The position numbers and the translations under genes were made by a program. From an uncultured Clostridia bacterium (GTDB lineage Bacteria > Bacillota > Clostridia > Christensenellales > Aristaeellaceae): 64,000 nt of DNA. Shown here piece after piece: positions 49,888 to 58,569 of this stretch; position 1 is the stretch's first letter, and each line of letters starts with the position of its first letter. The notes beneath the pieces are model-generated. The model searched no databases. It was not told where the DNA came from and saw only the letters and a program-made list of their open reading frames with translations. Location of the stretch: contig CAKUKE010000009.1 in assembly GCA_934662505.1 (NCBI GenBank), forward strand, positions 26,376 through 90,375, in the 5' to 3' direction.

Positions 49888-49929
49888 AAGTCCACCGTAA
49901 TTTTGATAGAATTACGGTGGACTTTTTCT
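49888..49929 (+). terminator. Hairpin B: 15-bp perfect inverted repeat
   Basis: AAGTCCACCGTAATT pairs fully with AATTACGGTGGACTT across a seven-base loop, followed by TTTCTA on the plus strand. It may act as a terminator or be a remnant of a small mobile element. Confidence 0.55.
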
Positions 49930-49933
49930 ATGC

Positions 49934-49963
49934 CCGAAAACCGCTTGAAATAAGGGTTTTCGG
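49934..49963. repeat. Hairpin C
   Basis: CCGAAAACC pairs with GGTTTTCGG across a 12-base loop. No U-run follows directly. Confidence 0.5.
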
Positions 49964-49980
49964 CTGTTCCGTCATATAAC

Positions 49981-50016
49981 GAACCCCGCTGCAGACCATT
50001 TCTGCGGCGGGGTTTC
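49981..50016. repeat. Hairpin D
   Basis: GAACCCCGCTGCAGA pairs with TCTGCGGCGGGGTTTC across a five-base loop with one G-U pair and a slipped T. It lies just downstream (minus strand) of the small secreted protein gene. Confidence 0.55.
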
Positions 50017-50023
50017 GTGCGTT

Positions 50024-50248
50024 TTAGGAGGATTGTACCCTCCAATGATTTTCCCACATGATCTCGCTGCATGTTCTGCACTGCATTCTATGCTGCGTCT
50101 CAGTTTGGTTTTCTGAGTCCGGTAACTTATTGTAGCCTATCGACGGGCACTTGGTACCGTCTGCTTTGGTATGAGCGAACGCAGGGGTTGTCATAAAGAG
50201 CAGTACCATCAGACAACCGATCAGACACCCAGTCAGCCACTTTTTCAT
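50024..50248 (-). CDS. Small secreted Cys-containing protein
   Basis: Not recognised. The 74-residue protein starts MKKWLTGCLIGCLMVLLF, a clear signal peptide with cleavage expected near PAFAH. A mature part of about 50 residues follows with a C-x-x-C (CRTC) and one further Cys, and is polar and His/Gln-rich. The ATG at 50248 gives a clean signal peptide and has AGGGAG upstream. Alternatively translation may start at 50278, where an ATG overlaps the TetR stop (ATGA), adding ten residues. It appears to be co-transcribed with the TetR gene. Confidence 0.55.
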   Translation of the reverse strand: MKKWLTGCLIGCLMVLLFMTTPAFAHTKADGTKCPSIGYNKLPDSENQTETQHRMQCRTCSEIMWENHWRVQSS

Positions 50249-50274
50249 TCCCTTTTTCTCCCTAAAATCAAATT

Positions 50275-50958
50275 TCATTTTCCATTCGGTTCAAACTGCA
50301 CGGACAGCGATGCAAGCAGCGCATCCATGACCTTCCTCGCCTCGGCGCGCACGTCCACACCCGCCACAAAGGCGATGATCCGCTCGCGCTCTTCCTCAGG
50401 CACCTGAAACGCGCTCAGGCTCATGCTCAGAAACCGTCGAATCTTGCGCTCCAGCGTCAAGTACGGGTCGCACTTTCTGGCCATGTAGCCGCGCATCATC
50501 CCCGCCGTGCCCAGTTCCATCTCGTAAAAATCGCATTCGGCGCACCCGGGCAGATATGCGCCGAAAGCCGTCTGTAGTTCGGCCGTCGTGCTCCGATGGA
50601 TGATCTCCGCCGTGGCCGGGAAGGTGTACGCCTCCACGTAGATATCCCGCAGGTTCTCGCTCTGCTCGGTCAGCGCCAGCTGCAGCGCCGTCTCCACAGC
50701 GTAAATATACGCCGAGGAGGGCGCGTTCGCCGTCAGCGGCTTCACCGCGCCGAACTGTCTGCCGAACATCATGCCGATCAGCTCGGTCAGCACGCCATCC
50801 TTCGTGTGAAAGATGTTCTGAAACGATCCGGCAGACACATCCGCCTCCTTCAGGATCTCCGCCAGCTTCGTGTTCGTGCAACCCTTCTCCAGAAAGAGCC
50901 GAACGCTGGCTGCCAGGATCCGCCGCTTCGCATCCCCGCTGTCATACCTTCGGGTCAT
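50275..50958 (-). CDS. TetR-family transcriptional regulator
   Basis: A 227-residue regulator. The N-terminal helix-turn-helix is AAKRRILAASVRLFLEKG-like followed by NTKLAEILKEADVSAGSFQNIF (key part KLAEILKEADVSAGSFQNIFHTK near residues 30-52). A long helical ligand-binding domain contains CAECD and other Cys. A consensus promoter lies 36 bases upstream. The small secreted protein gene overlaps its stop. The target and ligand are not evident; no transporter is adjacent in the same unit. Confidence 0.9.
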   Translation of the reverse strand: MTRRYDSGDAKRRILAASVRLFLEKGCTNTKLAEILKEADVSAGSFQNIFHTKDGVLTELIGMMFGRQFGAVKPLTANAPSSAYIYAVETALQLALTEQSENLRDIYVEAYTFPATAEIIHRSTTAELQTAFGAYLPGCAECDFYEMELGTAGMMRGYMARKCDPYLTLERKIRRFLSMSLSAFQVPEEERERIIAFVAGVDVRAEARKVMDALLASLSVQFEPNGK

Positions 50959-50994
50959 TTGTTCTCACTTCTCGTCAAATTATTCTGCAAACCA

Positions 50995-51023
50995 ATTAAA
51001 CATTATTTTTTTCATCATGTCAA
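50995..51023 (-). promoter_or_regulatory. Promoter of the TetR gene
   Basis: Minus-strand TTGACA, 17-base spacer, TTTAAT. Between it and 51178 I see nothing else I can support. Confidence 0.75.
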
Positions 51024-51178
51024 GCATACCGAAACCCTGCTATATAGCTCCAATAAAGAAGCCGATTGCTCCCCCCTATTGCGGCTCAGGCGGGCGAGAG
51101 AAGGACTCCCGATCGGGTGCCGGATTTCCAATCAGCATACATGATAAAGCATCACAGGTGTGCTGGACGCAAATTGAC

Positions 51179-51210
51179 AAAAATCCCGGTCAGAGCATTT
51201 CTGACCGGGA
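51179..51210 (-). terminator. Terminator of the second sugar importer operon
   Basis: On the minus strand, a perfect 11-bp stem (TCCCGGTCAGA/TCTGACCGGGA) with a five-base loop ends in five T. Confidence 0.85.
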
Positions 51211-51238
51211 GCGGGTGCCTGACGTTTTTGCGGCGCAA

Positions 51239-52129
51239 TCAGCCCTTGACGGCACCGATGGTGATCCCCTTGACAAAGTATTTCTGCACAAAGGGGTACA
51301 GCAGGATGATCGGGCCGGTGGCCACGCAGGTGAGGGCAAACTTCATGGTCTCGCTGGGCGGAGATTCCATGCCCGTATCCACGCCCAGTGCGATCAGGCG
51401 CCGCAGCTCCTCCGCACGGTTCAGGGTGTTGTACAGGTAATACTGCAGCGTATACAGACGGTAATCGCTGATATACAGCATGCAGGAATACCAGGAGTTC
51501 CAGTACCCCAACGCCAGAAACAGGCCGATGGTGGCCAGCGCCGGCTTGAGCAGCGGCAGGATCAGTTTAAGGAAAATGACCATGTCGTTGGCGCCGTCCA
51601 CCTTGGCCGATTCGGTAATGGCGTCCGGGATGGAGTTCATAAAGTTGCGCATGATGAGAATGTTGAACACGGAAAGCAGTCCGGGCAGCACAATCGCCAG
51701 CGGATTGTTTTTCATATGCATGGCCGTCATCAGCAGGTAACTGGGCACCAGTCCCCCGGAAAACAGCGTGGTGAAGTAGAAAAAGAAGGCAAAGGCGTTG
51801 CGCCACGCAAAGTCCTTCCGGTTGAGGGCATAGCCGGTCATGGCGGTCAGAAACAGACCGACGCCGGTGCCTACAGCAGTATACAGGATGGTATTCCGGT
51901 AAGCGATGGCGATGCGCTCGGGCACGGTAAACACCAGTTTGTAGGCCTCAAGAGAAAACTCCCGCGGGAACAGGCCGTAGCCATACTTCACAATGGACGC
52001 CTGCGAGCTGAACGAGCCGGAGATCACCAGCACAAAGGGCAGCAGACACAGCAGGGATACGATACCCACCACGAGGCCGCCAACCACGTTGAGCGTACGG
52101 CGCTCCCGTACTTCCATTTTGGTTGCCAT
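51239..52129 (-). CDS. Sugar ABC importer permease, LplC type (second operon)
   Basis: A 296-residue integral membrane protein with six predicted segments. The coupling loop is ESAKVDGANDMVIFLKLILPLLKP near residues 180-203 (core DGAND...LPLLKP), and the ending QKYFVKGITIGAVKG is the LplC signature. It is the last gene of the operon (binding protein, LplB, LplC) and ends at a terminator. The operon lies opposite a YesM/YesN sensor pair, the common arrangement for pectin- or hemicellulose-derived oligosaccharide uptake. Confidence 0.93.
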   Translation of the reverse strand: MATKMEVRERRTLNVVGGLVVGIVSLLCLLPFVLVISGSFSSQASIVKYGYGLFPREFSLEAYKLVFTVPERIAIAYRNTILYTAVGTGVGLFLTAMTGYALNRKDFAWRNAFAFFFYFTTLFSGGLVPSYLLMTAMHMKNNPLAIVLPGLLSVFNILIMRNFMNSIPDAITESAKVDGANDMVIFLKLILPLLKPALATIGLFLALGYWNSWYSCMLYISDYRLYTLQYYLYNTLNRAEELRRLIALGVDTGMESPPSETMKFALTCVATGPIILLYPFVQKYFVKGITIGAVKG

Positions 52130-52144
52130 TGTTATCCCTCCCCG

Positions 52145-53110
52145 TCAGAACAGCGCGCTGTCGCTGTTGATTTTCTTCACGATGGCGTTTACGGAAAGGA
52201 TGACGACCAGTCCGATTCCCGACTGCAGCAGGCCGGCCGCGCCGGTCATGCCAAAGCTGGTACCATTCATCAGACAGCGATAGACGTAGGTGTCGATCAC
52301 ATCGGTGGTGTCGTAGAGCAGGCTGTTGCTGCCGACCAGGTTCCAGAACATGTCGAAATTGCCATAGAAGATGCCGCCCACATTCAGCAGCAGGATCGTC
52401 ACCATGGTGGGCAGAAGGCACGGCACCGTGATGCGGAAAATGCGCTGCATCACCGAAGCGCCGTCGATCTCGGCCGCCTCGTAGATCTCCGCGTCAATGC
52501 CGGCAATGGCGGCCAGATACACCACCGTGTTGTAGCCGATGCCCTTCCACGTACATGCGATGACCAGAATGAACGGCCATTTGGACGGACTGGTGTAGAA
52601 GTCGATCTTCTGCCCGCCCAGCGACGCCACAACGCTGTTGATAAAGCCGTAACGGGTATTGAGCAGATTGTAGGCGATGGCGCCCACGCAGACCCAGGAA
52701 ATGAAATACGGGAGGAACATGAAGGTCTGACAGATTTTTTTATAGGTTTTCCCGGTCATTTCCGAGAGGATGATGGAAAGCGCCACGGCGCTGACCATGC
52801 CCACCACGATAAACGCAACGTTATAGCTGACCGTATTAAACGCAAGCTTGAGGAGTTTTCCGGAGCGGAACAGATATTCAAAGTTGGAGAACCCCGCCCA
52901 CGGACTTTTGAAAATACCCAGCGCGTAATCGTATTTTTTAAAAGCGATGACCGCGCCAAACATGGGAACATAGCAGAAGATGATGAAAAACACAACGGCC
53001 GGGAACAGCATCAGCAGCAGATACCGGTATTCCACCAGATGCCGGGCAAACACGGCCGTCCGGCTGCTCTTTCTTTGTCCGGCGCACGCAGAAACACCTG
53101 AGAATGCCAA
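52145..53110 (-). CDS. Sugar ABC importer permease, LplB type (second operon)
   Basis: A 321-residue permease with six predicted membrane segments. The LplB-type features FPAVVFFIIFCYVPMFGAVIAFKKYDY and LGIFKSPWAGFSNFEYLF are present (short cores YVPMFGAVIAF and WAGFSNF). The coupling loop is EAAEIDGASVMQR. A TTG at 53110 is chosen as start because GAAAGGGG lies eight bases upstream; a TTG at 53140 lacks such a site. It follows the binding-protein gene across an attenuator-like hairpin. Confidence 0.9.
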   Translation of the reverse strand: MAFSGVSACAGQRKSSRTAVFARHLVEYRYLLLMLFPAVVFFIIFCYVPMFGAVIAFKKYDYALGIFKSPWAGFSNFEYLFRSGKLLKLAFNTVSYNVAFIVVGMVSAVALSIILSEMTGKTYKKICQTFMFLPYFISWVCVGAIAYNLLNTRYGFINSVVASLGGQKIDFYTSPSKWPFILVIACTWKGIGYNTVVYLAAIAGIDAEIYEAAEIDGASVMQRIFRITVPCLLPTMVTILLLNVGGIFYGNFDMFWNLVGSNSLLYDTTDVIDTYVYRCLMNGTSFGMTGAAGLLQSGIGLVVILSVNAIVKKINSDSALF

Positions 53111-53147
53111 GCGGATCGCCCCTTTCTCCCAGAGAGTCAAAAGACAA

Positions 53148-53180
53148 GGGCGGGAAGCAACGCCGAGGTTGTTCCCGCCC
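53148..53180 (-). terminator. Hairpin between binding-protein and permease genes (second operon)
   Basis: A GGGCGGGAA/TTCCCGCCC stem extended by CAAC/GTTG past one bulged base; only a weak T-rich tail follows. Its placement matches the hairpin at 46860-46887 in the other importer operon. Confidence 0.65.
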
Positions 53181-53199
53181 GGAAAATCGGAATTGCGGA

Positions 53200-54690
53200 T
53201 TATTTCTTATAGGTGGACATGAACTCGGCGACCTGACGGTCATATTCCGCCTTCACCGCTTCATAGCCCGCAGCGGTCAGATCGGCGCGGAACTTTTCGA
53301 CCGCGCCTTCCACATCCTCAACCATACCGAAGTTCAGCGCGTTGTTGGCGGTCACCACGGCGGAGATGTTGGCCAGCTCGGTGGTCACATTGCTGTTGTC
53401 AAAGGTGAACGCCTGCATGGGGTTCTCCACAACGTGGGCTTCCATATCAGCGTAGATCTCGTCATAACCCTCGTAGTATTCCTGACGGAGGAAGGTCTTC
53501 TGCACCAGCCAGTTGGGCATGTTCCAGTTGCAGCCCAGATTGTGCTGCTTATCGGCAGGCACGTCGTTGAGGGGCACCAGATACCCATCTTCCATCTTGT
53601 AGCTGTCGCCTTCAAAGCCGTAGACCATCAATTTCTGCGCATCCACGTTGCCATAGATGAAGTCGATCACCTGCAGCACCTTTTCAGCGTTCTTGGTGGT
53701 GCGGTTGAGCGCCCAGCCGTTGGTATTGAACGCGCCGTACACCACATCAGCGCCCTGATAGGGGTTGAACATCTTCAGTTTCCATTCGGGGTGATCCTTG
53801 GAGATCTCGCGGCACTTGCTTTCCACCGTGCCCGCATTGTGCATGAGGGTGGCCGCGGTGCCGTTGGCGAACATATCCCAGGTAGCGGTGGTATCGTTGA
53901 TCAGGTCGGAGGTCCAGAAGCCTTTTTCATAGAACGCCCGCATGGTCTTGGCGTAGTCCATGAATTCGTCCTGCATGACGCTGAAGATCATTTCAGGGTT
54001 GTCCTTCTGGTCGATCTTGTACGTCCAGGCCGCAGAGGTACCTTCATTCCAGCCGTTCTTGTAGTTCAGATACAGGTTGGGCATGCCGTCCAGCGCCGTG
54101 GCGATCATACCGGGTTCATTTTCCGCAACCTTGGTCAGGTAGGCTTCAAGATCTTCCAGCGTCTCAAGGTCGCTCATACCGTACTTTTCAAGCAGGTCGC
54201 CGCGATAACCGACTACGGTATTGTTGATACCGGGAGAGATCTGGGGAACCATGTAGATCTTGCCGCTCACGCTGGACTGGTTCCAGGCGATGCTGGGAAT
54301 GTTGGCGTAGGTATAGGGCATGTTTTCCTTGATCATGTCCTCGGGGATCTCCATGAACGCATTGCTCTGCGCGTTGTTGTAGAATTCCCACCAGTTGGCG
54401 GTGTAGCAGAAATCGAAGTCCTCGTTGCCCGCAAACTTCAGCTTCATCTGCGCCGCATCGCCGCTGCCCAGATACTCCACCTCGATGGTGCAGTTGAGTT
54501 CCTCCAGCAGCATTTCATTAAGTTTCGCCCATACCCGGTCGCAGTCGCCGGATTCCGGCTTGGCGCCCCAGTTGACGTATTTGAGGGTGACGGGTTCATC
54601 CTTGGTCTCGCCCATCGCGACGGTCGCCACGGAGCAGAGCGCCAGCATGAGCGCCATGGCAAGCGCCCACATTTTCATGTGCTTTTTCAT
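53200..54690 (-). CDS. Extracellular sugar-binding protein, LplA type (second operon)
   Basis: A 496-residue solute-binding protein. The signal peptide ends near VAMGETK; a Cys in LALCSV does not form a good lipobox, so membrane anchoring is uncertain. ELNCTIEVEYLGSGDAAQMKLKFAGNEDFDFCYTANWW and a C-terminal FRADLTAAGYEAVKAEYDRQV are typical of the DUF3502/LplA group (cores LKFAGNEDFDF and AAGYEAVKAEYDRQV). AAAGGGG precedes the ATG. A promoter faces the divergent sensor kinase gene. Confidence 0.92.
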   Translation of the reverse strand: MKKHMKMWALAMALMLALCSVATVAMGETKDEPVTLKYVNWGAKPESGDCDRVWAKLNEMLLEELNCTIEVEYLGSGDAAQMKLKFAGNEDFDFCYTANWWEFYNNAQSNAFMEIPEDMIKENMPYTYANIPSIAWNQSSVSGKIYMVPQISPGINNTVVGYRGDLLEKYGMSDLETLEDLEAYLTKVAENEPGMIATALDGMPNLYLNYKNGWNEGTSAAWTYKIDQKDNPEMIFSVMQDEFMDYAKTMRAFYEKGFWTSDLINDTTATWDMFANGTAATLMHNAGTVESKCREISKDHPEWKLKMFNPYQGADVVYGAFNTNGWALNRTTKNAEKVLQVIDFIYGNVDAQKLMVYGFEGDSYKMEDGYLVPLNDVPADKQHNLGCNWNMPNWLVQKTFLRQEYYEGYDEIYADMEAHVVENPMQAFTFDNSNVTTELANISAVVTANNALNFGMVEDVEGAVEKFRADLTAAGYEAVKAEYDRQVAEFMSTYKK

Positions 54691-54804
54691 GATGTGTTGA
54701 CCCCTTTCTTCCTCAAACGTTCCGCGGCGCGGGGCGTACCTTCATGCCGTCGGGCATTTGCACAAAAGTCGTTCCAAAGCCGCTCACGTTCGAATGTTTG
54801 TCTT

Positions 54805-54834
54805 ATTATAGTGTTTCTTTTACCATACAGTAAA
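54805..54834 (-). promoter_or_regulatory. Promoter of the second importer operon
   Basis: Minus-strand TTTACT, 18-base spacer, TATAAT, about 115 bases before the binding-protein start. The leader is long enough to hold a regulator site. Confidence 0.65.
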
Positions 54835-54897
54835 GGCTAAAATGTTTTAAAATGGTGCACTATCTTCTATTCCCGTTTTCCTTCGTCTGCCTGTGTC

Positions 54898-54926
54898 TTG
54901 ACGAAAGCGGACGGAAAAATTATAAT
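54898..54926 (+). promoter_or_regulatory. Promoter of the YesM/YesN-type sensor pair
   Basis: TTGACG, 17-base spacer, TATAAT, ending 59 bases before the kinase ATG. Confidence 0.8.
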
Positions 54927-54985
54927 TTTATAGGTAAAATGACAAATGGAAAAACAACGTACCCCTCTCAAAGGAGACCGCGCTT

Positions 54986-56749
54986 ATGAACCGTCCGCCG
55001 CGCACACGCACCTTCCGCATGCGGGTGCATGCGCTTTCACTCCATAAAAAGCTGCTCATCAGCTACCTTGCCCTCAGCGCGCTGTGTCTTATGCCCTTTG
55101 CGCTGATCAGCTCTATCGAAGCATCGCAGCTTTCCGAGCGCAGCGCCCTCTACTCCGCCCAGCAGGCCATGGATCAGGCTGCGGACTCCATCGAATTCCG
55201 CATGAAGAGTCTGCGCCGTGCCAATTACACCTTTGCCTACAGCGAAGAGACGGTAAACATTTTTTCCAAGAACCCCGAAGCCAACTCGCTGACGGAGCAG
55301 CTCAGCGACCGGGATACCCTCGAAAACATGCTTCGGCGTATCCGTCTGGCCTATCCGGACACCGTCACGGCGGTGCACCTTTATATGAACGATCAGTTTC
55401 TCTATGTATCCCCCCGTTCGGAAAGCTTCTGGTCCTATGAAGGTCTGCGCGACACGCCGTGGTTTCAGGCCATGCAGGCCGCCGGCCGCTTCAGCTATTA
55501 CATTCCCCCCGCGTGGAACCTGTCGGCCGACGTCGTATCGGTCGCCCACCTGATCAGCAATCCCCACAACTACGCCGAGAGCATCGGTGCCGTCGTAACC
55601 GATACGCCGGTGTCCGCGCTGGTGGACATATTGAAAAAATGCGCCGTCACGGAAAACAGCTACTGCTATCTGGTCAATGAATCGGACGTCATGGTAGCAT
55701 CGTCCGACCCGGAAAGGATGCTGCCCATGCCAAAAGCCGCCGCCAATGCCCTTCAAAGCGGCCAAGCAGTCCGCAGCAATGACCGGAGAGTCTCCGCGCG
55801 CGCCATTGACGAGTGCAACTGGACGCTGGTGCAGGTGCTGCCCGAATCCGATCTGAGCGCCGTGCGCTACGCGCAGGTGAAGCTGTTTGTTCTTTGCGCG
55901 CTGGCCGTGCTCACGGTCAGCTTTGGTCTGGCCGTGCTCATGGCCAGCCTGATCACGCGGCGCATCAACATTCTCAGCGGCCGCATGAAAGCCTTCCGCT
56001 ACGAGCACAGCCGTCTGCTGCCCATTCCGGCCGACGGCGGCGACGACATTGACCGGCTCATGAACAGCTACAATGATCTGGTGGGCGCCGTCCGCACCCT
56101 CAGCGCAGAAAACATCCGAAAGGGCCGCCAGCTCAACGAAACCGAGTTGGCCATGCTCTACACGCAGATCAACCCGCATTTCCTGTTCAACACGCTGGAT
56201 ATGATCCGTTATCTGGCCGACCATCACCAGGACGCTCAGATCTCCACCGCCATGGGCGCCCTTGCCCAGTTTTACCGCAAAAGCCTCAACGGCGGCAAAC
56301 GGATGAGCAACGTGCGCGCCGAGCTGGAGCATGTGCGCGCCTATATGCAGATCCAGCAGCTGCGTTTCGGCGAAGGGGTCACCCTGCTGATCGACGTGCC
56401 TGAAACACTGATGGAAACTCCGCTCCCCGCCGTCACCCTGCAGCCCATTGTGGAAAATGCGCTGCTCCACGGCATCCAGGGACGCGCCGACAAGCAGGGC
56501 GAAATCCGCCTGACCGGCGCCGTCTCCAAAGACGAGGTGCTGCTGACAGTACGGGACAACGGCTGCGGCATGACCGCCGCTCAGGTGGCCGCACTGTTTG
56601 ACGAAACGAAAGAAGGAGGCGTGGGGCTGCGCAACACCGACGCACGGCTGCGGATGCAGTGCGGCACAGCCGCCGGCCTGCGGGTGGAAAGCGAGGAGGG
56701 GCGCTACACCGCCGTCACCGTACGCCTGCCCCGCTCCCCCGAGCAGTGA
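54986..56749 (+). CDS. YesM-type sensor histidine kinase
   Basis: Membrane kinase of 587 residues: TM1 near residues 18-40, a large extracellular Cache-like sensor, TM2 near 300-322, HAMP, then a His_kinase domain with phospho-acceptor His398 in NPHFLFNTLDM. HATPase motifs (VENALLHGI, DNGCGM, GGVGLRNTDARL) follow. AAAGGAGA precedes the ATG. With the AraC-type regulator downstream it forms a YesM/YesN pair that typically senses oligosaccharides and induces an adjacent LplABC importer, here the divergent operon. Confidence 0.94.
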   Translation: MNRPPRTRTFRMRVHALSLHKKLLISYLALSALCLMPFALISSIEASQLSERSALYSAQQAMDQAADSIEFRMKSLRRANYTFAYSEETVNIFSKNPEANSLTEQLSDRDTLENMLRRIRLAYPDTVTAVHLYMNDQFLYVSPRSESFWSYEGLRDTPWFQAMQAAGRFSYYIPPAWNLSADVVSVAHLISNPHNYAESIGAVVTDTPVSALVDILKKCAVTENSYCYLVNESDVMVASSDPERMLPMPKAAANALQSGQAVRSNDRRVSARAIDECNWTLVQVLPESDLSAVRYAQVKLFVLCALAVLTVSFGLAVLMASLITRRINILSGRMKAFRYEHSRLLPIPADGGDDIDRLMNSYNDLVGAVRTLSAENIRKGRQLNETELAMLYTQINPHFLFNTLDMIRYLADHHQDAQISTAMGALAQFYRKSLNGGKRMSNVRAELEHVRAYMQIQQLRFGEGVTLLIDVPETLMETPLPAVTLQPIVENALLHGIQGRADKQGEIRLTGAVSKDEVLLTVRDNGCGMTAAQVAALFDETKEGGVGLRNTDARLRMQCGTAAGLRVESEEGRYTAVTVRLPRSPEQ

Positions 56750-56845
56750 TGAGGCTGTTTCCCTGCACCCGCGCATTTCCCTGCTTTTTTCGAAAACATC
56801 CGCCCAATACGGAACCGTCCGTGCCGGAACAGGAGGAGACCTGCG

Positions 56846-58420
56846 ATGAACATACTGATCGCTGATGACGAAGCCTTTGCACGCGCCGAGCTCACAGAGC
56901 AGCTGAGCAAAATGGCGTTGCCGTCCGACACGCTGATCTCCGCCGCAAGCGACGGCGTGGAGGCGCTGGAGCAGGCGCTGCAGAACCCGCCCGACCTGCT
57001 GATCACCGACGTACGCATGCCGCGCATGGACGGCATCGAGCTGGCGCAGCAAATTGCCCGTTCCTTCCCCGCGTGCCGCATGATCTTTCTGAGCAACTAT
57101 TCCGACAAGCCCTACCTGCGCGCCGCCATTCAGCTGCATGCGGTAGAATACATCGACAAGCCCGTCGACGGCGAAAAGCTTCAGGAGGCAGTCAGTCAGG
57201 CGCTTTCCGAGCTGCAGAACGCGCGGTTTACCGAAGAATCCATCACCCGCACCCGCGCAGAGGCTCGCGCACTGCTCTGCCAGCGCTGGACGCAGGTGCT
57301 GTGCAGCTGCCGCGCCGACCCGGACGCCCTGCGTCCGCAGGCCGCGCAGTACGGTCTGGGTGAATGGTATGCCGCCGCTTACCGGTGCGTACTATACCGC
57401 GTGACGGACGGGGTCTCCATCCCCGCTCCCGTGCTGCCCGGTGTGCAGATGCTCCCGCTATTGTTTCAGGGCGACGGCATTGCGGTGCGTTTCCTTTATG
57501 CCGACTGTCCCGACAGACTGAGCGATGACACAGTTCAGACGCTGTGGGTTCATTCCCAAACCGCAGGTGTAACGGGCGCAGCGGCGGGCAGCACAGCGTC
57601 AGGCTACCGGGAAGCATATCGATCCTACCGAGAAGCGCAGCGGGCGCTGGATCGCCTGTTTTTCCGCAGTGAGCCCCGGCTGGAGCTTGCATCCAAAACA
57701 CCGCCCGCCGAAGCGCTTACGCTGGATGACCGTGTCATTGCCGCCCTTGAAGCGGCGCTGATCAAGCTGGACACAGACGGTGTGCAGACGGTGCTGTGCA
57801 GCCTGTTTGCCCATCTGCGCCAGCATCCCGACACCCCGGTCGCTCATATCCGCAATTACTGCTGCAAGATTGCCGACCATATCCTGCGCATCTCCACCGT
57901 CAATCATCTGGACTTTCATGAACGTCACACGAGCGCGGCACTTTACCGCAGCATCTGGGAATCGCCCAGTCTGGATCAGACCGAGCAGACCGTAAAGGCA
58001 TGGATGCACGAACTGCTGGCCTGCGACTATGGCGACGAGCGGCTGGTGCGGCTGACGGTGTCCTATATCCGCCGTCATTTTGCCGACCGGGATCTGGATC
58101 TTGCCGCCATCTGCAAATTCACCGGCTATTCCCCTTCCTCCCTCTGCCCGCTGTTCAAGGAAACGGTCGGGATGACCATCAACGCATATATTACCGAAAC
58201 GCGGATGGAGCAGGCGCGCGACCTGCTTTTGAGCACAGACGACAGTCTGGAGCAGATTGCCGCGGCCTGCGGCTATGCCAGCACAAAATACTTTGGCCGC
58301 AGCTTCAAGGCGCACACCAAAATGTCACCCGGCGAATTCCGCCAGCAGGGCAAGCTGTACGAAGCAAAACCCGCAGCCGGCGCCTATTCCCCGGAGACGC
58401 CGAACGACAGCCTGCTCTGA
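56846..58420 (+). CDS. YesN-type response regulator with AraC output domain
   Basis: A 524-residue regulator. The receiver domain has Asp55 in LLITDVRMPRMDG and Lys in YIDKPVDG. A middle linker of about 270 residues follows, then a C-terminal AraC-type double helix-turn-helix (LDLAAICKFTGYSPSSLCPLFKETVG and LEQIAAACGYASTKYFGRSFKAHTK, cores ICKFTGYSPSSL and AACGYASTKYFGRSFK). GGAGGA precedes the ATG. It begins 96 bases after the kinase and ends at a bidirectional terminator. Confidence 0.94.
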   Translation: MNILIADDEAFARAELTEQLSKMALPSDTLISAASDGVEALEQALQNPPDLLITDVRMPRMDGIELAQQIARSFPACRMIFLSNYSDKPYLRAAIQLHAVEYIDKPVDGEKLQEAVSQALSELQNARFTEESITRTRAEARALLCQRWTQVLCSCRADPDALRPQAAQYGLGEWYAAAYRCVLYRVTDGVSIPAPVLPGVQMLPLLFQGDGIAVRFLYADCPDRLSDDTVQTLWVHSQTAGVTGAAAGSTASGYREAYRSYREAQRALDRLFFRSEPRLELASKTPPAEALTLDDRVIAALEAALIKLDTDGVQTVLCSLFAHLRQHPDTPVAHIRNYCCKIADHILRISTVNHLDFHERHTSAALYRSIWESPSLDQTEQTVKAWMHELLACDYGDERLVRLTVSYIRRHFADRDLDLAAICKFTGYSPSSLCPLFKETVGMTINAYITETRMEQARDLLLSTDDSLEQIAAACGYASTKYFGRSFKAHTKMSPGEFRQQGKLYEAKPAAGAYSPETPNDSLL

Positions 58421-58522
58421 ACCGTGCCGACGAACCGGGAAGCCTGAGCATCGCTCTTTTCCGCGGCATGTCTGGCGCAGATTATTTTTCCTTCCTGATG
58501 CGCCCGCACTTTTCAGGCGCGC

Positions 58523-58563
58523 AAAAAAGGACGCGGCCCTGCACAGGTCGCGTCCACTTTTTT
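58523..58563. terminator. Bidirectional terminator
   Basis: A GGACGCG/CGCGTCC stem is flanked by six A on the left and six T on the right, so it can stop the yesN-type transcript (+) and the M20 operon (-), which converge here. Confidence 0.8.
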
Positions 58564-58569
58564 ACAGGT

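Noticed and set aside
49848..50081. A 77-codon open frame on the minus strand
   Set aside because: It runs straight through three of the hairpins, has no ribosome site or recognisable sequence, and overlaps the end of the better-supported small secreted protein gene.
39005..50280. Search for a second copy of the ssrA 3' end that would mark the far end of an integrated element
   Set aside because: No stretch resembling the T-arm/acceptor end of the tmRNA was found by eye near 49.7-50.3 kb, and no integrase gene is present.
51066..53101. Very long plus-strand open frame across the second importer operon
   Set aside because: It is antisense to two intact permease genes and a terminator and shows no domain similarity.
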